DNA of 64,000 nt from Methylobacterium crusticola (GTDB lineage: Bacteria > Pseudomonadota > Alphaproteobacteria > Rhizobiales > Beijerinckiaceae), in the NCBI RefSeq assembly GCF_003574465.1, contig NZ_QOWC01000013.1:1-64000 (forward strand), in the 5' to 3' direction. Made by a program: the position numbers and the translations under genes. The notes beneath the pieces were generated by a model. The model ran no database searches and had not been told where the DNA came from. It saw only the letters and a list, made by a program, of their open reading frames with translations. Below are positions 15,246 through 25,221 of this stretch, in pieces; the first letter of the stretch is position 1, and the number at the start of each line of letters is the position of its first letter.

Positions 15246-17012
15246 TCAGCCGTCCCCGGGCCCGAGGATGCGCTCCAGGCGCTCCGCGTAGCGCGCGCCC
15301 GCGCCGCGCAGGCGCCCCGCCTCCGCCGGATCGGCGGCGGCCTCCACCGCCATGCTGGCGGCGCCGAGCCGGAAGGCGAGGTAGCAGGGCGTGAGGAGCG
15401 CGAGCAGGTCGGGATCGACGGGGCATCCGCCCTCCCGCGCGACGGTCGCGGCGAGGCGCGCGCGCGCCGCCTCCGGCAGGTCGAGCTCGACCGCCGCGCC
15501 CGCCACGTCCCAGGCGACGTCCTGGCAGCCGACGAGGTCGTGGGTGGCGTGGTGGTCGAGGGCGTCGCACTTCAGGAGGCGCCCGTCGGGGCGGACGAGG
15601 AACTCCCAGGCCTGCATCCGGCCGTCGATCGCGATGGGGCGGGCCCGGCGCGCGAGGGCCTCGACCCGGTCCGGGCTCCAGCGGTCGAGGGCCCGCGCCG
15701 GGCCGGCCCCGAGGGCCTCGCCGACGTTGTGGCGGGCCATGGCGAGGAGGTCGGCGAGGCGCGCGCCTCGATCCGGCCCGGCCGGGAACGCCCGCGCCCG
15801 GAAGCCGAGGTAGCGGCCGACCTCCTCCGCGAGGCGGTCCGGGTCGACGGCGCAGAGGTCGAGGGGAGGGGCCGCGGCGATCCAGCGCTCGACCAGGAAG
15901 CCGTGCCGGACGCCCGCGACGGGCGGCGTGAACCCGGCGGCGCTCAGCGCCCGGGCGATGTCCGCCTTCGCCCGGGCGCCGGGCCCGAGCCCGGCGAACT
16001 TGAGGAGCCAGGTGCCGCCGCCGGCCGCGAGCAGGAACTTGCGGCGCTCCTGCTGGGCGTGCACCGGGGGCCAGGCGGCCTCGTCCCGGCCCTGCCGGAA
16101 ACGCCAGCGCCCGCCCGAGACCTCCACGAGCGGCCCCTCGGCCGGGCCCACCAGGTCGGCCACCCAGCCCGCGAGCCCGCCGCCCGGCCCGTCCTGCCGC
16201 ACCACGTCCTCGAACGGCGCGACGTGGCGGGCCATGCGGGCCCAGCGGGCGCGGGCGGGGGCGTCGGAGCGGGGCCCCGGCGGGCCGCCGTGGCTGGGCA
16301 GGAGCGCGACCCGGCGCTCCGGGATGCCGAGCCCCGCGAGCGCATCGATCACGGCCCCGAAGGAGCTGCCCGACAGGCCCGGGCCCTCGTCCGCCACGGC
16401 GACGCAGGGCGGAGCGTCCCGGGTGATGCGCCCGCGGAGCGCCTCGCCGAGGGCGAGGGTGCGCCGGAACGGGTGGCCGACCGGCCGCACCGTCACGACG
16501 GTCCCGGCGCCGAGCCCGGCCGCCGCCATGGCGCCGAGCGGCGCACCGATGCTGCGGATGCCCACGACCCGCGTCGCGGCCGGGAGGCCGGAGCGCGCCG
16601 CCGCGATGGCGTAGCTCTCCGGGTAGAGCGCGTAGAACGCGAAGCCCTCGGCCCAGCGCGTCGTGACGGCGTCGGGCAGCGGCGCCGCCGCGAGGCGCGC
16701 GAGGGCGGGCGCGAACGCCGCCGGCCCGGCCGCGAAGCCGCTCCGCCACGAGGCCCAGACGGCGCGGGCGATGTCCATGAGGAGCTCCGTCGCGGCGTCC
16801 TGCGCGGGCGAGGGCGCGTCGTCGCCCCGCGCCTCGAGCGCCGCGTCGGCGATCCCCTGCGCGATCTCCCCGGCCTCGATCAGGGCGCCGGCGAGGTCGG
16901 CGTGGCGGCCGATCCCCGGCGGCCGGGCCGCCGCCTCCCGGAGCAGCGCCGCGAGGCCGGCGAGCCGCTCGCGCGGATCGCATCGCCGGGTGGTCTCGCC
17001 GTAGACGAGCAC
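15246..17012 (-). CDS. Phosphoribosyltransferase-like / kinase-like fusion protein
   Basis: The 588-residue protein joins two recognisable folds. Residues about 95-245 look like a type I phosphoribosyltransferase, with VVGIRSIGAPLGAMAA (139-154) as the pyrophosphate loop region and VADEGPGLSGSS (206-217) as the PRPP-binding loop. Residues about 320-560 look like an aminoglycoside-phosphotransferase-type kinase: TWLLKFAG with a possible ATP-contacting Lys338, GFLVERWI as hinge, a degenerate catalytic loop DGRMQAWEFLV (463-473), metal-site-like KCDALDH and then QDVAWDVAGAA. The usual HxD motif is absent. The GTG start at 17012 lies nine bases after the glycosidase stop. It is the last gene of the operon. 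Function unknown; modification of a sugar or inositol phosphate is possible. Confidence 0.75.
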   Translation of the reverse strand: MLVYGETTRRCDPRERLAGLAALLREAAARPPGIGRHADLAGALIEAGEIAQGIADAALEARGDDAPSPAQDAATELLMDIARAVWASWRSGFAAGPAAFAPALARLAAAPLPDAVTTRWAEGFAFYALYPESYAIAAARSGLPAATRVVGIRSIGAPLGAMAAAGLGAGTVVTVRPVGHPFRRTLALGEALRGRITRDAPPCVAVADEGPGLSGSSFGAVIDALAGLGIPERRVALLPSHGGPPGPRSDAPARARWARMARHVAPFEDVVRQDGPGGGLAGWVADLVGPAEGPLVEVSGGRWRFRQGRDEAAWPPVHAQQERRKFLLAAGGGTWLLKFAGLGPGARAKADIARALSAAGFTPPVAGVRHGFLVERWIAAAPPLDLCAVDPDRLAEEVGRYLGFRARAFPAGPDRGARLADLLAMARHNVGEALGAGPARALDRWSPDRVEALARRARPIAIDGRMQAWEFLVRPDGRLLKCDALDHHATHDLVGCQDVAWDVAGAAVELDLPEAARARLAATVAREGGCPVDPDLLALLTPCYLAFRLGAASMAVEAAADPAEAGRLRGAGARYAERLERILGPGDG

Positions 17013-17020
17013 GCGGCCAC

Positions 17021-17926
17021 TCAGCCGGCGCTCACCCGCCCGGGCGCGTAGCGCCGCACCATGTCGGCGCAGAAGGCGGCGAACTCCTCGGGCACCTGCG
17101 GGGGGCTGGTGTGGTGGGGCACGATGCCCCGGTGCTCGGGGGTGAAGCAGAACGTCACCGTGACGTCGAAGTCGCTCAGCGCCGCCATCTGGCGGTCGAA
17201 CCAGGCGAGGGCGCCGGGGCGGAAGCTGTCGGCCCAGGACAGCCCGGTGCGCAGGTAGGTGACCCCGAGGCGCTTCATCCAGGCGACGGCCTCGTCGAGG
17301 CGGTGGTCCTCGAAGTGGAACCACTGGCACAGGCCGAGGGCCGGCGCGTGCCTGGCGAAGGCCTCGAGGGCGAGCTTGGGCGTGCCGTCCTGGCGCAGCA
17401 GGCCCATGTGGAAGTGCCGGTAGTAGGAGGACCCCTCCGCCTCCCGGTGCCGGGTCGTCGCCTCCCACTCGCGGGGCAGGTCGTAGAGGCTGTACCAGTG
17501 GATGCGCGGCGCGCGCCCGACCAGGAGCTCGGCCGTGCGCTCGAGTCCCCAGAGCTGGACCTCCTCGGCCCCGAAGGTCGAGATGCCGACCTCGGAGACC
17601 CAGACCGGCAGGTCGGTGACGGCGCGGATCTCCTCGATCTTCTGCGGCCACTCGTGGACCTGCCAGAGGTTCCAGTCGAGGGGGAACCCGTGCACCGCGA
17701 CGGCGTCGACGGCGTCGAGCACGCCCTGCCTCTCCATGCGGCGGATGAAGGAGGGATCGATCGGCGAGATGCCGCCGAGCACCCGGGTCAACCCCGGATT
17801 GACCGCCCGGATGGCCTCGCCCGCCCGCTTCGCCATGGCGCCGAAGCGCACCCAGTCCGGGTCGGTCTCGGGATCCCAGTGCGACTTGTTGTTGGGCTCG
17901 TTCCAGAGCATCACCGCTTCGATCAC
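17021..17926 (-). CDS. Glycoside hydrolase-like protein (beta-xylosidase type), apparently circularly permuted
   Basis: The 301-residue protein resembles clan GH-A barrels of the beta-xylosidase/GH39 kind. The acid/base motif WNEPNN is at residues 8-13 (Glu10), right at the N-terminus, and the nucleophile motif WVSEVGIS is at 109-116 (Glu112). The barrel's first strands instead appear at the C-terminus: LGVTYLRTGLSWAD, ALAWFDRQMAAL, VTVTFCFTPEH and a closing EFAAFCADMVRRYAP. In ordinary relatives the latter block precedes the WNEP block, so the order is rotated. No signal peptide, hence cytosolic. The GTG start overlaps the methyltransferase stop by four bases (GTGA). Confidence 0.75.
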   Translation of the reverse strand: MIEAVMLWNEPNNKSHWDPETDPDWVRFGAMAKRAGEAIRAVNPGLTRVLGGISPIDPSFIRRMERQGVLDAVDAVAVHGFPLDWNLWQVHEWPQKIEEIRAVTDLPVWVSEVGISTFGAEEVQLWGLERTAELLVGRAPRIHWYSLYDLPREWEATTRHREAEGSSYYRHFHMGLLRQDGTPKLALEAFARHAPALGLCQWFHFEDHRLDEAVAWMKRLGVTYLRTGLSWADSFRPGALAWFDRQMAALSDFDVTVTFCFTPEHRGIVPHHTSPPQVPEEFAAFCADMVRRYAPGRVSAG

Positions 17927-18723
17927 AGGCCTTCGTCCTCGGCTGTCGGGGCGTCGCGCCGCGGGTCGGCCGGGCGGACCGGATGGACCGCGCCGGCGCC
18001 GGGCGGGAGGGGAGCGCAGCGGCAGACATAGACCTCCTCCTCCGGGCGGGCCACGATGCCGAAGCCGCTCGCGCGCAGCATCGCCTCGGTGCAGGCGCGG
18101 TTGGGCACCCACCAGTTGGTCCAGTCGTCCGCGTAGCGGTGCTCGATGAAGTGCAGCTTCGGGTAGCCGGGCTCGGCGAAGTGGTCGGCCTTCCAGAAAT
18201 CGTAGTCCTCGGCCACCGGCGCGACCTCCGGGGAGCCGCGCTGCATCGACTGGAACACGAGGAGGTCGCGGGCCGCGTGCGCGCGGATGAGGTCGAGCGC
18301 GAGGAGCGGGTGGCGCAGGTGGTAGAGCACGCCGAGGAACAGCACGACGTCGAAGCGCTCGCCGAGCGCCCCGACGTCGTAGACCGAGAGGTTGCGGAAC
18401 TCGATGGCCTGCCCCGTCTGGGCCGCGGCGAAGCGGGCCTGCGCGAGGTAGCGCTCGTCGGAATCGACCGCCACCACCCGGTCGGCGCCCCGCCGCTTCA
18501 TCTCGATGGCGTAGAAGCCGCCGTTGCAGCCGATGTCGAGTACGCTCTTGCCCGCGAGGTCGGCCGGGATCGCGTCCGCGAAGCAGCGCCACTTCACCCG
18601 CGGGTAGTCGCCCAGGAAGTGGTTCGGCGCGGTCGGCACGCCGTTGAGGTCGATGTTGTGGAACCATTCCCCGAGCGCGTCGATCTGCCGGCGCAGCGCG
18701 GAACTCTCCTCGGCCAAGCTCAT
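17923..18723 (-). CDS. SAM-dependent methyltransferase (CmoB-like fold)
   Basis: The 266-residue class I methyltransferase has SAM motif I VLDIGCNGGFYAIEM, motif II acidic residue in VVAVDSDERYLAQA, and motif IV FDVVLFLGVLYHLRHPLLAL. An N-terminal WFHNIDLNGVPTAPNHFLGDYPRVKW is shared with CmoB-type tRNA wobble enzymes, but the gene sits among glycosyltransferases. I recall a family of such methyltransferases (TIGR04290) that is tied to similar clusters; this could not be checked. Likely target: a sugar or cyclitol hydroxyl. Start ATG 18723 is chosen over one nine codons upstream. Confidence 0.85.
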   Translation of the reverse strand: MSLAEESSALRRQIDALGEWFHNIDLNGVPTAPNHFLGDYPRVKWRCFADAIPADLAGKSVLDIGCNGGFYAIEMKRRGADRVVAVDSDERYLAQARFAAAQTGQAIEFRNLSVYDVGALGERFDVVLFLGVLYHLRHPLLALDLIRAHAARDLLVFQSMQRGSPEVAPVAEDYDFWKADHFAEPGYPKLHFIEHRYADDWTNWWVPNRACTEAMLRASGFGIVARPEEEVYVCRCAPLPPGAGAVHPVRPADPRRDAPTAEDEGL

Positions 18724-18798
18724 GGGCGGGGTCCTCGGTCGTCGGGGCACGGGGCCGCGGTGAGGGGCGGGGCGGGGGCGGGGCCGGCGCGCATCGGC

Positions 18799-19584
18799 TC
18801 AGGGCCCGCAGGCCTGGGCCGCGGGCTCCCCGAGGGAGAGCCGCCCCGGCGCCCCGTTGCGGTCGGCCTCGCCGAGGAGCGCGATGGCCGAGCGGTAGCC
18901 GTCGAGGGAGCCCACGTCGACGTAGGACCGGCCCGCCCGGATCCCGACGGCGCGGCCGCCCTCGGCCAGGTAGGCGTTCACCAGCGTGCCGATGTACTCG
19001 TCGGAGCGGCCCCGGGCCCGCCAGAGGGCGTGGAGCTCGCCGAGGACGCGGCCCGGCATCTTGAAGGCCCCCCAGATCCAGGACGAGGCCGCATCGCTCC
19101 GCTTGACCTGGATCTCCGTCACCCGGTCCTCGGCGTCGAGGATGACGGCGTCGAAGTGCTCGGGCCGCTCCACCGGGAAGAGCAGGAAGGAGAGCGCGTC
19201 GTCCGGGAGGCTCCCGAGGGCGTCCTCGGGGAACCAGACCGTGTCGGGGAGCCCGACGATCACCGGCTCGTCGGGCGTGACGAGCGGCAGGGCGCGGAAG
19301 ATCGCGTCGCACAGGCCGACGGGGCGCGGCTGCACCACGTAGGCGATCGGCACGTCGCCGTAGCCGGCGCCGTAATACTCGACGATGTCGGATTTCCCCG
19401 GCGAGATCACGAAGCAGATCCGCGTGGCGCCCCCGCGCAGCATGCGCTCGACGAGGTACTCGCTGACGGCGCACGGGCGCGCGGCGCCGTCGCGCAGCCG
19501 GCTCCCCACGGGCAGCAGCTCCTTCGAGAAGGCGAGGGGCTGGATCCGGCTGCCGCGGCCCGCCGCGGGCACGATTCCCCACAT
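18799..19584 (-). CDS. Sugar-phosphate nucleotidyltransferase
   Basis: The 261-residue protein starts with the nucleotidyltransferase signature MWGIVPAAGRGSRIQPLAFSKELLPVG and has VIVGLPDTVWFPEDAL as the metal-binding Asp region, and a product/sugar-binding segment SWIWGAFKMPGRVL. It activates a sugar 1-phosphate as an NDP-sugar. The relatives are glucose-1-phosphate thymidylyl/uridylyltransferases, but the nucleotide and sugar cannot be read. Start ATG 19584 begins one base after the upstream glycosyltransferase stop, so the genes are coupled. Confidence 0.87.
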   Translation of the reverse strand: MWGIVPAAGRGSRIQPLAFSKELLPVGSRLRDGAARPCAVSEYLVERMLRGGATRICFVISPGKSDIVEYYGAGYGDVPIAYVVQPRPVGLCDAIFRALPLVTPDEPVIVGLPDTVWFPEDALGSLPDDALSFLLFPVERPEHFDAVILDAEDRVTEIQVKRSDAASSWIWGAFKMPGRVLGELHALWRARGRSDEYIGTLVNAYLAEGGRAVGIRAGRSYVDVGSLDGYRSAIALLGEADRNGAPGRLSLGEPAAQACGP

Positions 19585-19585
19585 G

Positions 19586-20692
19586 TCACGCCTCCTCGGT
19601 GAGTTCGGGCACGCGGGATCCCGGAGGCGGCGGCACCTCCGAGAGGATGCGCTCGAGCGCGTCGAGGCGGCGCGCGGCGACGTGGTCCCGCAGGGTGCGC
19701 GCGCGGCCGGCCTCGGCGATGCGGCGGATCTCCCGGTCGCTGCGGTCCATGGCCGCGCAGACCTCGTCGGCATCGCGGGCGATCAGGATCTCCTCGCCGG
19801 GCTCGTAGAACGCGTCGAGCCCCTCCCAGGTGTCGCTCAGGACGGCGCTGCCGCAGGCGCTCGCCTCGAACAGGCGCCCGGACGGGCACCAGCCGCTCTC
19901 CGCCATGGCGCCCCGGGTGACGTTGAGCGTCAGGCGCGAGGAGGCGAAGAAGGCCGGATGCTCCTCCGGCACGACGTGGTGCACGAAGTGGATGTTGGGG
20001 GTCCAGGGAAAGTCCGCCGGGTACTGCGCGCCGCCGATGAGGAAGCGGCTTTCCGGACGGCGCCGGGCCGGCGCGATCAGGAGGGCGGACACGCCCGCCT
20101 GCCGGTCGGCCGCGTAGGTGCCGAGGTAGGACAGGTCGGCCCGGTAGCGCTCGAGGGGGCGGGCCGGCCGGTGCACGCCCGGGTCGACGTGCCCGTAGAG
20201 CGGCGCCACCCGGCGCGCGCCGAGCTCGTCGCGCAGCGCCGCGAGGGCGCGGCCCCCGGTGTAGCTCAGGACGAGGTCGAAGCCCGCGAGGCCGCCGGGA
20301 CCGACGTAGTCGACGGCCTCGCCGCGGCGCAGGCGCGCGAGCGTGACGGGCGTGTCGAGGTCGTAGAAGACCCGCCGCGCCCGCGGGGCCGCGAGGACGA
20401 GCTCCGTCGCGGCCGCGGCGTCCGGGCAGTAGGACGTCACCATGGCGACGTCCGCCCCCGCGACCTCCCGGGCCGCGAGGGCGCGGATCCCGTCCCAGTC
20501 CTCGTACAGGACGAGGCGCCCGCCGGGCAGGGCGGTGAGGTCGCGGTGGGCGCGGTAGTAGGGCACGTCGCGCTCGAAGAAGACGACCTGGTGGCCGCGC
20601 TCCGCCATGGCGCGGCACAGGCCGCGCCAGAGGGTCGCGTGGCCGTTGCCCCAGGCCGAGCTGACGGTGAGACCGAATACGATCAGCTTCAT
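19586..20692 (-). CDS. CgeB-like glycosyltransferase (paralogue A)
   Basis: The 368-residue GT-B type protein of the CgeB-like group has the N-terminal Rossmann half with SSAWGNGHATLWRGL and GHQVVFFERDVPYYRAHRDLT, and the C-terminal donor-binding half with YLGTYAADRQ, LNVTRGAMAESGWCPSGRLFEASACGSAVLSD and a final acidic EEILIARD. It is a close paralogue of the 22991-24130 protein (same WGNGHAT and ERDVP-Y-HRDLT segments). It presumably adds one sugar to the cluster's product. No membrane segment is seen. The gap to the upstream synthase gene is 82 bases of GC-rich sequence. Confidence 0.86.
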   Translation of the reverse strand: MKLIVFGLTVSSAWGNGHATLWRGLCRAMAERGHQVVFFERDVPYYRAHRDLTALPGGRLVLYEDWDGIRALAAREVAGADVAMVTSYCPDAAAATELVLAAPRARRVFYDLDTPVTLARLRRGEAVDYVGPGGLAGFDLVLSYTGGRALAALRDELGARRVAPLYGHVDPGVHRPARPLERYRADLSYLGTYAADRQAGVSALLIAPARRRPESRFLIGGAQYPADFPWTPNIHFVHHVVPEEHPAFFASSRLTLNVTRGAMAESGWCPSGRLFEASACGSAVLSDTWEGLDAFYEPGEEILIARDADEVCAAMDRSDREIRRIAEAGRARTLRDHVAARRLDALERILSEVPPPPGSRVPELTEEA

Positions 20693-20774
20693 CGCGGCCT
20701 CACGCGCCGGCCGCGGCCGGCCGGCCCGGGGGCGGGCCCGGCGGTCCGGGGGGCCGGGGGCGACGGCGGCCGGC

Positions 20775-21890
20775 TCACGTCGGCTCCGACGATCCGGCGG
20801 GAACGGGGTCGGGCAGGCCCGCGACGAAGCGCAGCGTGCGCTCCCGCGCCTCGTGGTCGGTGAACTGGTGCGGCGGCGCCTTCATGAAGTAGCTCGAGGG
20901 TCCGATCAGGGCGCCGCCGGTGCCCCGGTCGCGGGCGAGCTTGGCGCAGCGCACGGCGTCGATCACGATGCCGGCCGAGTTCGGCGAGTCCCAGACCTCG
21001 AGCTTCAGCTCGATGTTGAGCGGCACGCCGCCGAACGCCGTGCCCTCGAGCCGGATATGCGCCCACTTGCGGTCGGTGAGCCACGGCACGTGGTCGCTCG
21101 GCCCGACGTGGATGTCGTCGGGGGCGAGCGGCACGTCGAGCTGGCTCGTCACGGCCCGCGTCTTCGAGAGCTTCTTCGATTCGAGCCGCTCGCGTTCCAG
21201 CATGTTCTTGAAGTCGGAATTGCCGCCGAAATTGAGCTGGTAGGTCCGGTCGAGCCGCACGCCGCGCTCGCGCAGGAGGTTGGCGAGCATCCGGTGCACG
21301 ATCGTGGCGCCGACCTGGCTCTTGATGTCGTCGCCGACGAGCGGCAGCCCCCGGGCGGCGAAGCGCGCCCGCCAGGCCGGGTCGGAGGCGATGAACACCG
21401 GGATGCAGTTCACGAAGGCGCAGCCGGCCCGCAGGGCGCAGTCCGCGTAGAACTCGGCGGCGCGCTGCGAGCCGACCGGCAGGTAGCAGACGAGGACGTC
21501 GGTCCGGCTGCGCTCGATCTCCGCCGCGACGTCGGCCTCGGGCACCTCCGATTCCGGCACGTCGGCCCGCAGGTAGGCCCCGAGCCCATCGAGCGTCGGC
21601 CCGCGCCGCACCACGACGCCGCTCGGCGGGACGGCGGCGAAGCGCTCCGTGTTGTTGGGCGCGACGAGGATCGCCTCGGCCACGTCGCGGCCGACCTTGC
21701 CGGCATGGATGTCGAAGGCGCACGCCACCTCGACGTCGGCGACGTGGTAGCCCCCGAGCACGACGTTCATCAGCCCCGGCACGGCCTCGTCGGGGCACGC
21801 CTCCCGGTAGTAGTGCAGGCCCTGCACGAACGAGGAGGCGCAGTTGCCGACGCCGACGATGCCGACGCGAACCTTGGGGCCAGCCATCAC
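20775..21890 (-). CDS. Myo-inositol-3-phosphate synthase
   Basis: The 371-residue protein is an NAD-dependent 1L-myo-inositol-1(3)-phosphate synthase of the compact prokaryotic type. It has the Rossmann motif [16 protein letters not shown] at the N-terminus, the APNNTER segment, [27 protein letters not shown], and the catalytic-domain block [15 protein letters not shown] with [12 protein letters not shown]. The enzyme isomerises glucose 6-phosphate to inositol 3-phosphate. In a bacterium where inositol is not a usual lipid component, its place in a glycosyltransferase operon suggests the product contains inositol. Start ATG is at 21890 (the next codon is also ATG). Confidence 0.93.
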   Translation of the reverse strand: MMAGPKVRVGIVGVGNCASSFVQGLHYYREACPDEAVPGLMNVVLGGYHVADVEVACAFDIHAGKVGRDVAEAILVAPNNTERFAAVPPSGVVVRRGPTLDGLGAYLRADVPESEVPEADVAAEIERSRTDVLVCYLPVGSQRAAEFYADCALRAGCAFVNCIPVFIASDPAWRARFAARGLPLVGDDIKSQVGATIVHRMLANLLRERGVRLDRTYQLNFGGNSDFKNMLERERLESKKLSKTRAVTSQLDVPLAPDDIHVGPSDHVPWLTDRKWAHIRLEGTAFGGVPLNIELKLEVWDSPNSAGIVIDAVRCAKLARDRGTGGALIGPSSYFMKAPPHQFTDHEARERTLRFVAGLPDPVPAGSSEPT

Positions 21891-21956
21891 GGCCTCCTCA
21901 CGCGCGCTGAACCGAGCGGGCGGCGGGACGCCCGCCCGCTCCCGGCGGCGCCGCGC

Positions 21957-22967
<1,011 letters not shown>

Positions 22968-22990
22968 GGCACCTTCCTTCTTCGCTGCCA

Positions 22991-24130
22991 TCAGTCGCTC
23001 ATCGCTGCTCCGGCCGTCGTCCCGCCGCGCACGGGGTCGCGGGGGACGTGCCGGTTGTGGGTGATGGCCTCACGCAGGTGGGCCTCGAGCTCGGCCGCCC
23101 GATGCGCCGCGCTGTGGGCGGCGAGCACGCGGGCGCGGGCGCCCGCCGCCACCCGCAGGCGCTCGGCCTCGGGCTGCCCTTCCAGGAGGGCGAGCACGTC
23201 CCCGGCCGCGTCGACCGGCAGGATCTCGCGCCCCGGCACGAACACGGTCTCGAGACCCTCCCAGCGGTCGGTGAGGATCGGCGTGCCGCAGGCGGCGGCC
23301 TCGAACAGGCGCACGCTCGGGCTGTACCCGGCCCGGATCATGTCGGCCCGGGTGACGTTCAGGGTGTAGCGGCTCGCCGCGTAGAAGGCCGGGTGGTCCG
23401 CGGGCGCGACGTGCTCGATCCGCTCGACGTTGCGCGGCCAGTCGATGCCGGCGGGGTATTGCGGGCCCGCCACCGCGAAGCGCAGGTGCGGGGCCTGCCG
23501 GGCCGGCTCGAGCAGGAGCCGCGTCAGGGTCGGCTGGCGGTCGGGGCTGTGGGTGCCGAGATACGACAGGTCCCAGCGCACCGCCCGCGCCGGCGCCCGG
23601 TAGGCGTCCATGTCCACCGAGCAGTAGAGCTGGCGCGCGGCGGGCGAGCCGTGATGCTCCTCGATCCAGCGCAGCGTCGGGCCGCCCGTGAAGGACAGGT
23701 AGAGGTCGTAGGCCCGGATCAGGTCGGGCGTGAGGTACTCGTGGTCCCCCGCCTCCAGCTTCGCCAGGGTGACGGGGGTGTCGATGTCGTAGAACGCCCG
23801 CACCCCCCGGCCCCAGCTCTGCACGCGCCGGCCGACCGCCACGCCCTCGGGCACGTAGGAGCCGACCACGACCGCGTCGGCGGCGGCGATGCGGTCGCGG
23901 AAGCGCTCGAGGTCGGCGAGGTCGTCGTAGAAGGACAGCTCGCAGAAATCCGGGTCGGTGAGGTCCCGGTGGCCGGCGTACCAGGGCACGTCGCGCTCGA
24001 GGAACAGGATCGCGTGCCCGCGCTCCGCGAAGGCCCCGAGCAGGGCCCGGTACGTGGTGGCGTGGCCGTTGCCCCAGGACGAGGACAGGCTGAGCCCGAG
24101 GACGACGAGGCGGAGCGGCGGGCGCGTCAT
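22991..24130 (-). CDS. CgeB-like glycosyltransferase (paralogue B)
   Basis: The 379-residue GT-B protein has SSSWGNGHATTYRALL, GHAILFLERDVPWYAGHRDLTD, FYDIDTPVTLAKLE, YLGTHSPDRQPTL, and the donor-site block YSPSVRLFEAAACGTPILTD. It is clearly a duplicate of the 19586-20692 protein, which shares these blocks in order. The ATG at 24130 overlaps the next upstream stop by four bases (ATGA). It lies within an uninterrupted run of three glycosyltransferase genes and probably transfers a different or second copy of a sugar. Confidence 0.87.
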   Translation of the reverse strand: MTRPPLRLVVLGLSLSSSWGNGHATTYRALLGAFAERGHAILFLERDVPWYAGHRDLTDPDFCELSFYDDLADLERFRDRIAAADAVVVGSYVPEGVAVGRRVQSWGRGVRAFYDIDTPVTLAKLEAGDHEYLTPDLIRAYDLYLSFTGGPTLRWIEEHHGSPAARQLYCSVDMDAYRAPARAVRWDLSYLGTHSPDRQPTLTRLLLEPARQAPHLRFAVAGPQYPAGIDWPRNVERIEHVAPADHPAFYAASRYTLNVTRADMIRAGYSPSVRLFEAAACGTPILTDRWEGLETVFVPGREILPVDAAGDVLALLEGQPEAERLRVAAGARARVLAAHSAAHRAAELEAHLREAITHNRHVPRDPVRGGTTAGAAMSD

Positions 24131-25221
24131 GCGACGCTCCGCTCGCGCTTGCGCGCCGCTTCCCCGCTCAGGATGGCGTCGACCTCGGCGCCCCGGTGCG
24201 CGTAGGTGTGCTCGCGGGCGATGCGGGCGCGGGCCGCCGCCCCGATGGCGCGGGCGCGCTCCGGGGTCAGCGCGGCCAGGTGCGCGGCGACGTCCCGGCC
24301 GTCGCGGGCGACCAGAACCTCCTCGCCCTCCCGCAGGAAGAGGTCGAGGCCGGTCCAGGAATCGGTGATGAGGCAGGCGCCGGCGCCCGTCGCCTCGAAC
24401 ACCCGGGTGGCGGGCGAGTAGCCGACGGCCGCCATGCTGTCGCGCGCGATGTTGAGCACCGCGAGCGGCGTCGTGTTGAAGGCGTTGTGCTCGCGCGTGT
24501 AGACGTGGCCGAGGTGGCGCACGTTGCCCGGCATGGCCTTGTCGCCCCAGCCGTTGCCGCCGATCAGGAAGGCGCGCGCGGGCAGCCGCGCCGCCGCGTC
24601 GAGGAAGAACGTCTCGACCCGCGCCTCGCGGTCCGGCAGCCGGTTGCCCAGGAAGGCGAGGTCGGCGGCGAAGCGCGGGTCGGGCGGGACCGGGTGGTGG
24701 GTGTCGGGATCCAGGGCGTTGTAGATCGGGATGCAGCGCGCGGCGCCGAACCCCTCGTAGGCGGCGACGACCGGCGGCCCGCCGCCGTATGTGAGCACCA
24801 GGTCGAGGGACGGCATCGCCCGGTGCAGGGCGTGGCCCGGGGTCGCGGCGAGCTCGGCCAGGGTCGCGGGCGCGTCGACGTCCCAGAAGATGCGGATCGC
24901 CTCGGGGCGCGAGGCCGCGACGACGCCCTCCAGCAGCGCATCGTCGAACACGCCGACGCCGCTCGCCTTCACGACCACGTCCGCCTGCGCGGCCTCCGCC
25001 ACGACGGCGCGCACGGCCTCGGGCGTCGCCGGGTAGACCCGCACCTCGGCGTAGGGCGGCGGATCGATGTCGCGGTGCTGCTGCCGCTCGTAGGCGTCCG
25101 GCTCGTAGAAGGTGACGCGGTGGCCCCGCCCCGCGAGATCGCGCAGGAGGCCGCGGTAGTACGTGGCGGCGCCGTTCCAGTAGGACGACAGCAGGCTCGA
25201 TCCGTAGAAGGCGATCCTCAC
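24127..25221 (-). CDS. CgeB-like glycosyltransferase
   Basis: The 364-residue protein starts VRIAFYGSSLLSSYWNGAATYYRGLLRDL and contains FYEPDAYERQQHRDI, FWDVDAPATLAEL, IPIYNALDPDTHHPV, LGNRLPDREARVE and GYSPATRVFEATGAGACLITD, marking it as CgeB-like GT-B. It is more distant from the A/B pair than they are from each other. The GTG start at 25221 overlaps the stop of the upstream gene (GTGA). Long open frames that run past this start only read through the neighbour out of frame. Confidence 0.86.
   Translation of the reverse strand: MRIAFYGSSLLSSYWNGAATYYRGLLRDLAGRGHRVTFYEPDAYERQQHRDIDPPPYAEVRVYPATPEAVRAVVAEAAQADVVVKASGVGVFDDALLEGVVAASRPEAIRIFWDVDAPATLAELAATPGHALHRAMPSLDLVLTYGGGPPVVAAYEGFGAARCIPIYNALDPDTHHPVPPDPRFAADLAFLGNRLPDREARVETFFLDAAARLPARAFLIGGNGWGDKAMPGNVRHLGHVYTREHNAFNTTPLAVLNIARDSMAAVGYSPATRVFEATGAGACLITDSWTGLDLFLREGEEVLVARDGRDVAAHLAALTPERARAIGAAARARIAREHTYAHRGAEVDAILSGEAARKRERSVA

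Noticed and set aside
17986-18029. A long upstream extension of the PRTase-kinase frame (open to 18029)
   Set aside because: It reads through the glycosidase gene out of frame; the GTG at 17012 just after that stop is the sensible start.
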